64,000 nt of DNA from NCBI GenBank assembly GCA_964569025.1, contig CAZMSQ010000001.1, positions 62,001 to 126,000 of the forward strand. The letters are read 5' to 3'. The DNA is from CAZMSQ01 sp964569025. GTDB taxonomy: Bacteria; Bacteroidota; Bacteroidia; Chitinophagales; Saprospiraceae. Below the pieces are notes generated by a model. That model saw only the letters and a program-made list of their open reading frames with translations. It was not told the origin of the DNA and ran no database searches. Below, one piece after another: positions 20,001 to 27,838 of this stretch. Numbering within the stretch: the first letter of the stretch is position 1; every line of letters begins with the position of its first letter. A program made the translations under genes and the position numbers.

Positions 20001-20064
20001 AAACAGCACGAATAATCGGGATACAGCCCATTTTTATAGAAAACCTTTTCTGTGTCACTGTCAC
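17044..20064 (-). CDS. GH3 beta-N-acetylglucosaminidase fused to a class C beta-lactamase-like domain
   Basis: Exported two-domain protein of 1006 aa. The signal region ends near FLFGSSCPP (about residue 35). The GH3 NagZ-type domain (about 60-400) carries the signature GKHFPGHGDT (about 235-244), whose histidine is the general acid/base, and a TDGMEMRG motif with the nucleophile aspartate (about 325). A GH3 C-terminal domain follows. The serine-hydrolase domain (about 615-1000) has the SxxK motif SITK (about 670), the YSD tyrosine motif and HLGFTG. The fusion is known in Bacteroidota and suggests linked peptidoglycan hydrolysis and peptide or ester hydrolysis. It overlaps the upstream membrane/TPR gene by 4 bp, so they form one operon. 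Confidence 0.9.
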   Translation of the reverse strand: MTVTQKRFSIKMGCIPIIRAVFTAAIFLFGSSCPPDSYASPIYPYLTDTDTTSSDSDAARKWVDSVYASLTPTQRLAQLMMIRAHSDKGEEYEQMVANLIREYQPGGVCFFQGDPVRQAQVTNMYQELSAVPLMVAMDAEWGLGMRLQNSISYPFALTLGAIQNDRLMYEMGREIGRQCRQLGVHVNFAPVADINNNPDNPVIGFRSFGEERYSVTTKSYWYLKGMRDERVMGCGKHFPGHGDTNSDSHYELPRIMHSRQRLDSIELFPFRYLIQRGLESIMIAHLSIPALDTSSETPSTLSRKIVTGLLREELGFNGLVFTDGMEMRGVTDHFPAGEAEARAFMAGNDVILLPRDLGKAIDAIQHFIDSGLISPIQVETSVKRVLASKYRLGLSLPQTVDTAGLISRLFTPGAEALRHDLYEQSLTLVRDRTGQIPFVPEEVRKIGTLSLGADSITPFQEMLGRYAPMDHHHLSVDTSARARQVVIRNLREKDLVIIGLHAQSLFPRKNFGIPDSLFDIIRKLAAEHKNVIVNVFGNPYILEHLDGIGTVVMAYENIAVVQELTAQALVGAIGFSGRLPVSVSPESSYYQGVQRSGRLRLGYAPPEQVGMNPSLCLRADTLMADAIERGATPGGVVLAVKDGRIFFEKAFGFQTKQSVKQVQTTDIYDLASITKVAAATLAIMKLYDQGQIDLHTPLRQYLPELDTFNKGDLTVYDIMTHRARLKPWIPFYVNTLDSDPLKPVQTPSMVYYRSEPQNGFSLPVTEKMFMRTDYADSVRYQIWSSDLREEDDVKYSDLGFYLLADLVERISGRPLDLFLETEFYRPLGLRSTGFNPWMRFPIERIAPTERDDYFRQQDIRGYVHDMGAAMMGGVSGHAGLFSEARDLAILFEMLMRGGVYGGRQYLRPETIRVFTTRRPDGTRKGVGFDMREMDPDNVMNMCPLASPFTFGHLGFTGTAVWGDPAEDLIVVILTNRTHPTKSNALWGELDYRPRLQEVFYEATMAD

Positions 20065-22046
20065 TGTTGCTGTTTTAATCCGATGTCAGGGTCCAACTGC
20101 CTTGCCTGGTCATGCATAGCCTGTTGCTTTTGCACATCCCCGGCATGATACCAGGCATTGCCCAGATTCCACCAAGCCTGCGCATTCTCCGGCTCCACTT
20201 CAGTGGCTCGGGTGAAATAGCCTATTGCATTTGTATTGTCACCACTGATGCCGCTGGCGATTCCCAGAAGACGAAGTGTCTCGTAGTCTTTCGGCTGTAA
20301 CTCCAAAGCCTGCCGTAGGTACATGAGAGACCGCCCCAGATCATTCTTCTGCTCTCCGTAATACCGACCAGCCTGACGGAGCGTCAAAAACAGGTTGGTC
20401 AGGGCATCTGGATAAGTGGGGTCGAGTGTCAATGCAGTTTGGTAACTCTCAACAGACTGCTCATATTGTTCCAAATAGTTAAATGCATTACCAAGCAGAA
20501 GATATGCGTTCTTGTATGTGGGATGGATTCCGGTGGCAATCTCCAGGTGACCAATTGCTTCGCGAATCATAGCCTCTTTCCTATCCGTATTTTCTGGCAG
20601 CAGTGATGCAGCAATTAATTCGCCTCCAGCAGAATTCCGAAGCTTTGCGCTGTTCGGAGCATGTTGCACATCAGAGGTAAAAAGAGTGAGATTATCTTTC
20701 CACACCCGATTCCTGTCTACTGTTTTCCATGCAAATCCGACCCCAATAAGCCCAAAAACTAAAAGCATTCGCTGTAACTTGGTTCTAATCCGGTTTTTTT
20801 GGGTTTTGCCTCGACCCCGGGCAATCTGGTCTGCAAGGACCGCTATGACCAGACAGAAACCGACAGAAGGCATGAAAAGGAACCGCTCTGACATATTCGT
20901 TCCAATGGGGACCAGAATATTTGAAACTGGAAAGAGGGTAAGAAAGAAAAAGAGAATGCCAAAGCTGACCGGATCTTTTTTTGGCAGCCGAATCCCGGCA
21001 TATACCAGCCCAAAAACGCAAACCAGAAAGCTGAAAACAACCCGCCAGTCACTCCAGTCCATAATCGGGATATGCCGGGGGTAATAATCATGAATCAGAG
21101 GGTGCGGAAAAACAAGCAACTGGATGTATTTGCCAAGAGTATACATCACCGTTGCGCTCCATTCACCAAAACGAAAGGCTACCCAACGGCCGTCTTCAAT
21201 TTTTAAAAACGGGTTATTCATTAACTCCATTGAGGGCTCGCCTCCACCCGGGATTATCGAAAACCTGATGGCGAGCATGAGTGCCGCAGCAGCCCACCAT
21301 GGAAGAGAGGCACGTACAATCACAGAATTTCCAGCTCCGGAGAAAAACCACATGGCCAATGGCGCAATCACCACAAAAGTCAGTGCATTCTCTTTACTGA
21401 GAAGGGCCAGAAAAAAAACAGCTCCCGCAACAAGATGGCCCCAATATGTGCTTGATTTCAAACTCCTGAAAGCTACCAATAACGCCGCAAGGCAAAACAT
21501 CAGACTGAAAATTTCATCTCGCCCCTTGATATTCGCAACTGCTTCTGTATGAATTGGATGAGTCACAAACAGCCATGCTGTCACAAGGCCTGTAAAAGCT
21601 GCAAATCCAAATGCCCGGGATGCCCCTCCCCATAATGTGACCAATAAATACAGGATGAGGGTGGTAAGCCCGTAATAGATGGCATTCAGTACGTGCCCAA
21701 CTGTCGGGTTTTGACCAAATGCTTCCACCTCAACAGCGAAGGTTGCCAGCGTCAACGGACGGTACCTCCCACCTGCTACAAGAGTCGCTTTGCCTGCCTC
21801 CTTGAAAAATCCTCTGAAAGTATCGTATCTGAAAATCTCGGCGATGCCTTCTACACCTTTTTGGGTGAATGCATTTTCAGAAATAACAATGGCGTCATCC
21901 TGAGCGTAGCCGTGCTCGAAGGTGTTGGCATACAACAGTAAGCCGATGGCAAAAAGAATCCATCCCGCACGGGTCACGGTTATACCGGGGAACAGATCAG
22001 ACGAGAGAGAAGTGGCAGGACGTGGTGTCTTTTTTGCACTGGCCAT
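20061..22046 (-). CDS. TMTC-like membrane O-glycosyltransferase with C-terminal TPR
   Basis: About 660 aa with roughly ten membrane helices and a soluble C-terminal TPR array (about 445-655, repeats such as YKNAYLLLGNAFNYLEQYEQ). The N-terminal luminal loop has AQDDAIVISEN, then YRPLTLATFAVE and HPIHTEAVANIKGRDE, a pattern shared with TMTC-type and other GT-C protein O-mannosyltransferases. Role: transfer of a sugar from a lipid carrier to exported proteins or glycans, inferred. A longer reading begins at 22121, but a TATATTTG promoter box lies between that codon and this ATG, favouring the shorter form (MASAKK). Operon with the GH3-beta-lactamase gene (4-bp overlap). Confidence 0.72.
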   Translation of the reverse strand: MASAKKTPRPATSLSSDLFPGITVTRAGWILFAIGLLLYANTFEHGYAQDDAIVISENAFTQKGVEGIAEIFRYDTFRGFFKEAGKATLVAGGRYRPLTLATFAVEVEAFGQNPTVGHVLNAIYYGLTTLILYLLVTLWGGASRAFGFAAFTGLVTAWLFVTHPIHTEAVANIKGRDEIFSLMFCLAALLVAFRSLKSSTYWGHLVAGAVFFLALLSKENALTFVVIAPLAMWFFSGAGNSVIVRASLPWWAAAALMLAIRFSIIPGGGEPSMELMNNPFLKIEDGRWVAFRFGEWSATVMYTLGKYIQLLVFPHPLIHDYYPRHIPIMDWSDWRVVFSFLVCVFGLVYAGIRLPKKDPVSFGILFFFLTLFPVSNILVPIGTNMSERFLFMPSVGFCLVIAVLADQIARGRGKTQKNRIRTKLQRMLLVFGLIGVGFAWKTVDRNRVWKDNLTLFTSDVQHAPNSAKLRNSAGGELIAASLLPENTDRKEAMIREAIGHLEIATGIHPTYKNAYLLLGNAFNYLEQYEQSVESYQTALTLDPTYPDALTNLFLTLRQAGRYYGEQKNDLGRSLMYLRQALELQPKDYETLRLLGIASGISGDNTNAIGYFTRATEVEPENAQAWWNLGNAWYHAGDVQKQQAMHDQARQLDPDIGLKQQQ

Positions 22047-22072
22047 AACACATGGTTTACAATGGCGGAATC

Positions 22073-22080
22073 CAAATATA
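22073..22080 (-). promoter_or_regulatory. -7 box for the TMTC-like/GH3 operon
   Basis: TATATTTG on the minus strand fits TAnnTTTG and ends 26 nt before the ATG at 22046. It lies inside the possible N-terminal extension that begins at 22121, so if used it rules that extension out. No clear -33 partner at normal spacing. Confidence 0.45.
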
Positions 22081-22126
22081 CCCGAAATCAATAAAATGAA
22101 AGGCCCTGAAGAAAAAGACAATTACC

Positions 22127-22897
22127 TCAGTAGGCAGCCACGGTAAATTTCCTGCAGGCGTGAACAGCAGCTCCGACAATGCCGGCATCATTGTGCATTG
22201 TTGCCGGCAGAATGTCGGCATGGACATCCAGATAGGCCGAAAAATCGTCGTAGTTATCACTCATCCCCCCGCCGATGATAAATAGGTCCGGCCAAAAGAG
22301 ATACTCCAACAGTTTCAAATATGCATTAAATCGCTCTGCCCACTGCGGATAGGTCAGCCCATCACGGGCAAATGCTGCTCCAGAGGCATAGTCTTCTGCT
22401 TCCTTTCCCATAAAAGGCAAGTGCCCTAGTTCGGTATTTGGAAAAAGCATGCCCTCACGAAACATGGCGGAGCCGATACCAGTACCAGCAGTCAAAATCA
22501 TCACAGACCCGCGGTGACCCCGCCCACTACCAAATGCCATCTCGGCAATTCCGGCCGCATCGGCATCATTGATAACTACCACCTGTTCAAGACCCGAAGC
22601 TTTGGCAAATACTTCCTCGAAATTTGTACCCCTGCACGATGGGTCAATATTTGCAGCCGTACAGGCAACTCCCCTGCGCATGGCAGCAGGAAAACCGCAG
22701 CCCAATGGTCCAGTCCATGCAAAATGCCTGACAATGGACTCGACTTGAGAGGCCATAGCTTCAGGTACAGCTGGCCTAGGAGTCGGCAGAGATAGCTTTT
22801 CTCCGATAATGGCACCCGTACGCACGTCAACAAGCGCACCCTTTAATGTGGTGCCTCCAATATCAATGCCAAGGACAATCTGACGACCGCTGATCAT
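22127..22897 (-). CDS. ppgK: Polyphosphate glucokinase (ROK family)
   Basis: Cytoplasmic kinase that phosphorylates glucose, probably with polyphosphate as donor. The ROK-type phosphate motif GIDIGGTTLKGALVD (about 10-24), the central INDADAAGIAEM with the catalytic aspartate, the LTAGTGIGSA loop (about 136-145) and NTELGHLPF (about 155-163) all match polyphosphate glucokinases rather than ordinary ATP ROK kinases. The zinc-binding cysteine cluster of ROK repressors is absent, as expected. Length 256 aa is standard. Donor choice (polyphosphate or ATP) is inferred from subfamily resemblance. A 12-bp gap to the upstream isomerase gene suggests co-transcription. Confidence 0.88.
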   Translation of the reverse strand: MISGRQIVLGIDIGGTTLKGALVDVRTGAIIGEKLSLPTPRPAVPEAMASQVESIVRHFAWTGPLGCGFPAAMRRGVACTAANIDPSCRGTNFEEVFAKASGLEQVVVINDADAAGIAEMAFGSGRGHRGSVMILTAGTGIGSAMFREGMLFPNTELGHLPFMGKEAEDYASGAAFARDGLTYPQWAERFNAYLKLLEYLFWPDLFIIGGGMSDNYDDFSAYLDVHADILPATMHNDAGIVGAAVHACRKFTVAAY

Positions 22898-22909
22898 GAA
22901 TAGAGAAAA

Positions 22910-23884
22910 TTATGGCGTGTTGGGTGTTACCTTTTCATTCTCCTCAAGAATCCGCATTTTCATCCGGATATCAGACAACGGCCTGTTCCCACGGTCAACT
23001 TCACCGGCAGCAATCTTGTCAATGACTTCCAACCCCTTGATAACCATGCCAAAGACAGTATACTCCCCATCAAGAAATGGCGCCCCCCCTTCCTCGCGGT
23101 ACAAAGCGCGCTGCTCATCAGAAAATGAGCGACCCATGCGACCTTCTAACTGGTCGAGCTCAGCAGGGCTGAAACTACGACCATGGACAATGTAAAATTG
23201 CGAACCGCTTGATTTTTTCTCGGGATTGACCTGATCACCTGTACGTGCTGCCGCAACAGCTCCCTTGACATGATACAGCGTATCCACAAATTCTGCGGGA
23301 ATCTGATAGCCAGGACCGCCGGACCCCAGCATCTGTCCGGGTTTTGCACCCCTCGAGTTGGGATCTCCACCCTGAACCATGAACTCCTGAATCACTCTGT
23401 GAAATAACAAGTCCTCATAAAAACCCTCTGAAACAAGCTTGAGAAAATTATCCCGATGCCCTGGCGTGGCATCAGATAACTGAATAATCATAGTGCCGAA
23501 ATCGGTATCTACGGCAACTTGTGCATTTTTGACAGGATCTATCATAATTTTTTGTGTGGTTGTAGAAGTGCGAGACCCCTTCATGGCCTTTAAAGTTACA
23601 GCATATTCTCCGCTTTGCACAAATTGATGATGCGGAGATTCCTCAGTAGCTGTCTGTCCATCCCCAAAATCCCATTCGTATTCGGTGGCACGCATTGATG
23701 CGTTGTCAAATTTCACTTCACTCGGTGCCTGCTGGCGTTCCTGTGTATAAGTAAAGCGGGCCGAAGGACTGCAACCCCAGCTTCCGGCTATGATAATGCC
23801 TAAGATGACTAGCGAGGACTGCTTCAATTGAAAGAGCATATGCATTGGAAAATGATGATGTAAAAAAAATCTCACAGAGGACAT
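22910..23884 (-). CDS. Exported cyclophilin-type prolyl isomerase with PKD domain
   Basis: Periplasmic or lipid-anchored peptidyl-prolyl isomerase of 324 aa. The N-terminal hydrophobic stretch ends in AGSWGCSPS, a possible though imperfect lipobox. A PKD domain follows (about 50-125) with the signature YEWDFGDGQ, then a cyclophilin domain (about 130-320) with LLFHRVIQEFMVQGGDP, the catalytic arginine in FHR, and SGSQFYIV. PKD modules usually mediate protein or glycan contacts outside the cell, so the domain may direct the isomerase to surface substrates. Starts at later Met codons (23845 or 23839) are possible. The gene lies 6 bp after a shorter paralogue, which suggests duplication followed by domain gain. 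Confidence 0.88.
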   Translation of the reverse strand: MSSVRFFLHHHFPMHMLFQLKQSSLVILGIIIAGSWGCSPSARFTYTQERQQAPSEVKFDNASMRATEYEWDFGDGQTATEESPHHQFVQSGEYAVTLKAMKGSRTSTTTQKIMIDPVKNAQVAVDTDFGTMIIQLSDATPGHRDNFLKLVSEGFYEDLLFHRVIQEFMVQGGDPNSRGAKPGQMLGSGGPGYQIPAEFVDTLYHVKGAVAAARTGDQVNPEKKSSGSQFYIVHGRSFSPAELDQLEGRMGRSFSDEQRALYREEGGAPFLDGEYTVFGMVIKGLEVIDKIAAGEVDRGNRPLSDIRMKMRILEENEKVTPNTP

Positions 23885-23890
23885 CTTCTC

Positions 23891-24526
23891 TTATTCGATG
23901 CGGACCTTCATCCGGATATCAGTTTTCGGCCGAGAAGCCCCGTCAACCGGTTGCATGGTAATTTTGTCAATCACCTCCAGCCCTTCGAATACCTGTCCAA
24001 AGACAGTATACTCGCCATCGAGAAACGGATACCCACCATGCTCAAGGTACGCCTCCCTTCGATGGTTGGTCATCGGCTTACCCATTTGGGTTTCGAGTTT
24101 TCCGATTGTTTCTTCGTTGTAAGGTCTCCCTTGCACAATATAAAACTGTGAGCCGGAAGAAGCCTTTTCCGGATTTGGTGTCCGCGCTGCGGCAAGGGCT
24201 CCTTTGATGTGGTACAGCGTGTCTACAAATTCAGCAGGGATGGTATAGCCAGGGTCTCCCATACCGAGACGCTGCCCGGGTTTCGCATTCTTTGAATCCG
24301 GGTCACCACCCTGAATCATGAAATTCGTCATACATCGATGGAAAAGGAGACTGTCGTAATACCCCTCTTTCGCAAGTTTGATGAAGTTGTCCCGGTGCTG
24401 CGGCGTGGCGTCATATAATCGCGCTTTCATGGTGCCGTACTCAGTCTCAATAACCACAATGTTGCCTTTCTGGCAGCCGGTTAGCACCACAAATACTGAA
24501 ATAAGTAAAATGAAAATATTTCTCAT
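23891..24526 (-). CDS. Cyclophilin-type prolyl isomerase lipoprotein
   Basis: Lipoprotein peptidyl-prolyl cis-trans isomerase of 211 aa that helps fold exported proteins. A clear signal peptide II ends in the lipobox LTGC (C18). The cyclophilin domain shows LLFHRCMTNFMIQGGDP with the catalytic arginine, SGSQFYIVQG and GEYTVFGQV. It shares long stretches with the next gene, such as KPGQ..G.G.PGY.IPAEFVDTLYH, marking the two as tandem paralogues. The 5-bp gap to the upstream small protein and 6-bp gap downstream place it in one operon. Confidence 0.92.
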   Translation of the reverse strand: MRNIFILLISVFVVLTGCQKGNIVVIETEYGTMKARLYDATPQHRDNFIKLAKEGYYDSLLFHRCMTNFMIQGGDPDSKNAKPGQRLGMGDPGYTIPAEFVDTLYHIKGALAAARTPNPEKASSGSQFYIVQGRPYNEETIGKLETQMGKPMTNHRREAYLEHGGYPFLDGEYTVFGQVFEGLEVIDKITMQPVDGASRPKTDIRMKVRIE

Positions 24527-24531
24527 GTGTC

Positions 24532-24906
24532 TTACGAATTTTGATGTTGTGCATCCGATTCTTCAAAGGCAGGTCTGAAATAAGCAATCACTTTTTCAAT
24601 CAAAAGGATCTCTTGATGGTCAGCGCCTCGTGCTTCTACTTTCAACACCTGCTTGTAGTGAGGCCATCCGTCTGCATCCAATCCGACCCATTCAAAATAA
24701 CCGTCTTCACTCAATAAGTGACATACCGCAAGATGCATGAGGTCCTGCTTTTCTTCCTTTGTAAAGGAATCCCTGACAAACCCAAGCTCCTGAACACCAA
24801 TCAGAAATAATACCGCATTCAAATCCGGGAGCGTTTCCGTCTGGAGCGAATCTTTGATGAAATGCCTAACTCGCAGCCATTCGAATTCTCGTTGCCAGTC
24901 TTCCAT
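24532..24906 (-). CDS. Conserved small cytoplasmic protein of unknown function
   Basis: A 124-aa acidic, largely helical protein (MEDWQREFEWLRVRHFIKD at the N terminus) without signal peptide or membrane segment. Nothing in it identifies a catalytic function; LNAVLFLIGVQELG and FTKEEKQDLMHLAVCHLL are its most regular helices. It resembles small Bacteroidota-restricted proteins found beside exported folding factors, but this is only impression. The start is set by a promoter box only 7 nt upstream; the alternative ATG at 24945 lies upstream of that box. It is the first gene of the isomerase/ppgK operon. Confidence 0.7.
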   Translation of the reverse strand: MEDWQREFEWLRVRHFIKDSLQTETLPDLNAVLFLIGVQELGFVRDSFTKEEKQDLMHLAVCHLLSEDGYFEWVGLDADGWPHYKQVLKVEARGADHQEILLIEKVIAYFRPAFEESDAQHQNS

Positions 24907-24913
24907 AATTTTA

Positions 24914-24945
24914 CAAAGGTAATGATTGTGGCCGGTGTCTTCCAA
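24914..24945 (-). promoter_or_regulatory. Promoter of the prolyl isomerase operon
   Basis: Minus-strand TACCTTTG (24914-24921) is an exact TAnnTTTG box; TTG (24943-24945) sits at -33 with a 21-bp spacer. The expected start of transcription falls at or within a few nt of the ATG at 24906, implying a leaderless or almost leaderless mRNA and deciding between two candidate starts. Confidence 0.65.
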
Positions 24946-25075
24946 GGGCTGGTGCCATCAAAAAAAGACGAGTCAATCTACGGCAGTAGATGTGACGCTA
25001 AAATGGCAAATTTTTCATCAAAAACGGTATTTTCAGCCCTGATCGCGGAAGGTCCCGCACAAAAAAAGAGCAAAC

Positions 25076-26776
25076 ATGCAAGGCAAACAGCTTATTGAAT
25101 GCGTCCCGAACTTTAGTGAGGGGCGTGATCTTTCCATTATCAAGCAAATAACAGACGCCATCGAAGCGGTCGATGGCGTTCAATTACTCGATGTTGATCC
25201 GGGGAAGGCTACAAATCGCACAGTTGTGACCTTCGTCGGTGAGCCTGAGCCTGTCATCCGGGCAGCCTGCGCAGCCATGGCGAAAGCTGCTGAGCTGATT
25301 GATATGAGCACTCATACCGGAGAGCATCCGAGAATGGGCGCCACTGATGTCTGCCCGCTTATTCCCATTGCAAATATCACCATGGAGGAAGTTGTCAAGT
25401 GGGCCCACCGTCTCGGAGAAATGGCAGGCCGGGAGCTCGGTATTCCACTTTACATGTACGAACAGGCGGCCACTCGGCCTGAAAGACAGAACCTCGCTTC
25501 TGTCAGAGCCGGAGAGTATGAAGCATTGCCTGAAAAACTTACCAAACCAGAGTGGCATCCTGATTATGGCCCCACCGAATTTAACCCAAAAGCCGGCGCT
25601 ACTGCAATCGGAGCACGTGACTTCCTGATTGCCTATAATGTCAATCTTAATACAACCTCCGTTAGACGAGCCAACTCCGTCGCTTTCGATGTGCGAGAAA
25701 AAGGCCGCGTGAAACGTTCCGGAAATCCCATCACAGGCCAGATTATCAGAGATGCCAACAACGAACCTGTCAGAGAATCCGGCCTATGTAAAGGGGTGAA
25801 AGCCATCGGGTGGTTTATCGAAGAATATGGCATCGCCCAAATCTCCATGAATATTACCAATGTCAGGCTTACATCACTCCATGAAGCCTTCGAAGCCTGT
25901 CGCAATAGTGCCAGTAACCGAGGTATGAGGGTGACAGGCTCCGAACTCGTCGGACTGGTCCCCCTACAGGTTATGCTCGATGCCGGGCGGTATTTTCTGG
26001 AAAAGCAACAACGCTCGGCCGGAGTGTCTGAAGAGGAAATAATCCGCATCGCAGTCCGGTCAATGGGCCTGGATGAACTCTCCTTTTTTGATCCACAAAA
26101 GAAAATCATTGAATACCGGCTCGCAGCGCTGAGGAAAAATCCACTCCTCGAAATGGACCTTAAAGCCTTTGCAAATGAAACCGCTTCCGAAAGTGTTGCC
26201 CCCGGAGGAGGCTCAATTTCCGCATATGTTGGGGCCCTCGGGGTTTCACTAGCCACAATGGTGGCCAACATTTCCTCTCACAGACGTGTGTGGGATCATC
26301 GGTGGGATGAATTCTCAAAATGGGCGGAAAAAGGCCAGGAAATAAAGGACGCACTCCTTTCTTTGGTCGATGAAGATACACGCTCTTTTAATGCCATCAT
26401 TGAAGCTATCCGACTGCCTAAAGGGTCAGACTCTGAAAAAGAGAATAGAAAAAAGGCAATCCAAAATGCAACCCGATATGCCATCGAAGTGCCTTTCCGG
26501 GTTATGACACTTTCCCTGCAAGCTTTCGAAATAATCGAAGAAATGGTGCATTCCGGAAATCCGAATTCTGTCACAGATGCCGGTGTCGGAGCGCTCTGCG
26601 CCCGAGCCGCTGTGCATGGAGCCTTCATGAATGTCCGGATTAATGGGGCAGACCTTGATGATCAAGCCTTTGTAAAGGAAATTACTGAACAGGGGCAAAA
26701 AATGACAGCAGAAGCCGATCGGCGAGAGGAGGAGGTTCGAAAGCATATCGATCTTGTTATTGCGGGAAAAGCCTGA
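25076..26776 (+). CDS. ftcD: Bifunctional glutamate formiminotransferase/formimidoyl-THF cyclodeaminase
   Basis: Last steps of the folate-dependent histidine degradation route: transfers the formimino group of formiminoglutamate to tetrahydrofolate, then releases ammonia to give 5,10-methenyl-THF. The formiminotransferase half (about 1-330) has CVPNFSEG (9-16) and TGEHPRMGATD with the catalytic histidine (H84). The cyclodeaminase half (about 345-560) has the SVAPGGGSISA motif (about 373-383) and a helical bundle. The 566-aa fusion equals the animal FTCD layout, which also occurs in Bacteroidota. No hutH, hutU or hutI lies within the window, so substrate supply is presumed from elsewhere. Confidence 0.95.
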   Translation: MQGKQLIECVPNFSEGRDLSIIKQITDAIEAVDGVQLLDVDPGKATNRTVVTFVGEPEPVIRAACAAMAKAAELIDMSTHTGEHPRMGATDVCPLIPIANITMEEVVKWAHRLGEMAGRELGIPLYMYEQAATRPERQNLASVRAGEYEALPEKLTKPEWHPDYGPTEFNPKAGATAIGARDFLIAYNVNLNTTSVRRANSVAFDVREKGRVKRSGNPITGQIIRDANNEPVRESGLCKGVKAIGWFIEEYGIAQISMNITNVRLTSLHEAFEACRNSASNRGMRVTGSELVGLVPLQVMLDAGRYFLEKQQRSAGVSEEEIIRIAVRSMGLDELSFFDPQKKIIEYRLAALRKNPLLEMDLKAFANETASESVAPGGGSISAYVGALGVSLATMVANISSHRRVWDHRWDEFSKWAEKGQEIKDALLSLVDEDTRSFNAIIEAIRLPKGSDSEKENRKKAIQNATRYAIEVPFRVMTLSLQAFEIIEEMVHSGNPNSVTDAGVGALCARAAVHGAFMNVRINGADLDDQAFVKEITEQGQKMTAEADRREEEVRKHIDLVIAGKA

Positions 26777-26796
26777 AAGTATTTCTCTCAAGAAAA

Positions 26797-27795
26797 ATGA
26801 AAGAATGTATGAAAATGCAAGTGATCTTGCTGTGCGCAGTCTGCTTTCTCTCGCAGGCAATTGCCGTTGCCCAAAATCAGTACAGTTACTTCAATGACAG
26901 GCGGTTTTTTGACCCCACTGAATTGATAGGGTATACGTTTACACCCGATTTGATGGAAATCCCTGATAAAGATATTTCCAGACCACTCAGCCCCGGCGCC
27001 TTTTCTTTCGGTATCGCGCCCAATAACCTCTATGTCATAGGAGAGCAGATTGAAGGCCTCTACAATGTCAATCAAATCAACACGACTGAATATGGCTTCC
27101 AACTTGTGCTGCTTGATACATATGATCCCGGGAAAAAAGGTCACCTCAAAATCATTCAAACTCCCTACGGATACGTTGAGGCCCTCATTTTCAGACGCTC
27201 CCAACTTGAACCGGAAATGGTCTTCTTTCTTCCCAGTGTTTCAGAAAACCTTGAAAGCCGAGAAAAAGAGTGGTTTACCGATCTGCGCGAAGCGGTAGTG
27301 CCATCCCCGGATAGTCTCTATGGAATGGTTTTCAAACCATTTCTCAGAATTCAGGACAAACCACGGTTTCAACAACGACTCCGGATTGCAGACAGTACAG
27401 AAATTCGCTTCATAGAAGAAGTTGAAATCATCGAAAAGGTTAAAAAGTTAAAACGAAAAAAGGGAGAAGAACCCCCCTCTGATTCCCTCCAGACAGAGGT
27501 GACAAGCATTGATTCTTCCGCCTACGACATTCAGCAGAAAATTATCAGGAAATTCTTTGTGGAAGTCAGAATCAGAAGGGATGCTGAAATTGGCGGAAGA
27601 GAAGATGTCCTGTGGAGAGAGGAGATAAAAAATATCAGTGAGAAAAGCGACGAGCGAGCAAAGGGGATGGAGGAGAAATACCTGATTCAAATCGAAACCG
27701 AAAAAGGAAATGAGTATGCTCTGTTCCTGACGGCAGAGCGAACCTTCAGTTCATTTGAATTCGGAGATCAGGTGTTTTTTGCGCGCGGCCGATGA
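26797..27795 (+). CDS. Secreted protein of unknown function with charged coil
   Basis: A 332-aa exported protein not assigned to a family. Visible: signal peptide (hydrophobic CAVCFLSQAIAVA, ending near residue 26), a tyrosine-rich segment (QYSYFNDRRFFDPTELIGYTF), a beta-rich central part (about 60-190), and from about residue 215 a lysine/glutamate-rich stretch (IEKVKKLKRKKGEEP) that looks helical, followed by mixed charged sequence up to ILIQIETEKG-like strands. No lipobox or sorting tail is present, so it is probably periplasmic. Its start follows the FTCD stop by 20 bp, and Met codons at 5 and 7 are alternative starts. Transcription with ftcD is likely; function is unknown. Confidence 0.62.
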   Translation: MKECMKMQVILLCAVCFLSQAIAVAQNQYSYFNDRRFFDPTELIGYTFTPDLMEIPDKDISRPLSPGAFSFGIAPNNLYVIGEQIEGLYNVNQINTTEYGFQLVLLDTYDPGKKGHLKIIQTPYGYVEALIFRRSQLEPEMVFFLPSVSENLESREKEWFTDLREAVVPSPDSLYGMVFKPFLRIQDKPRFQQRLRIADSTEIRFIEEVEIIEKVKKLKRKKGEEPPSDSLQTEVTSIDSSAYDIQQKIIRKFFVEVRIRRDAEIGGREDVLWREEIKNISEKSDERAKGMEEKYLIQIETEKGNEYALFLTAERTFSSFEFGDQVFFARGR

Positions 27796-27838
27796 AAGAC
27801 AATAGGTATCAAAACCGGTAAATCGCACACTTTCACTC

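Noticed and set aside
24907..24945. Longer start for the small protein at 24532
   Set aside because: The extension contains the promoter -7 box, so it would not be transcribed from that promoter.
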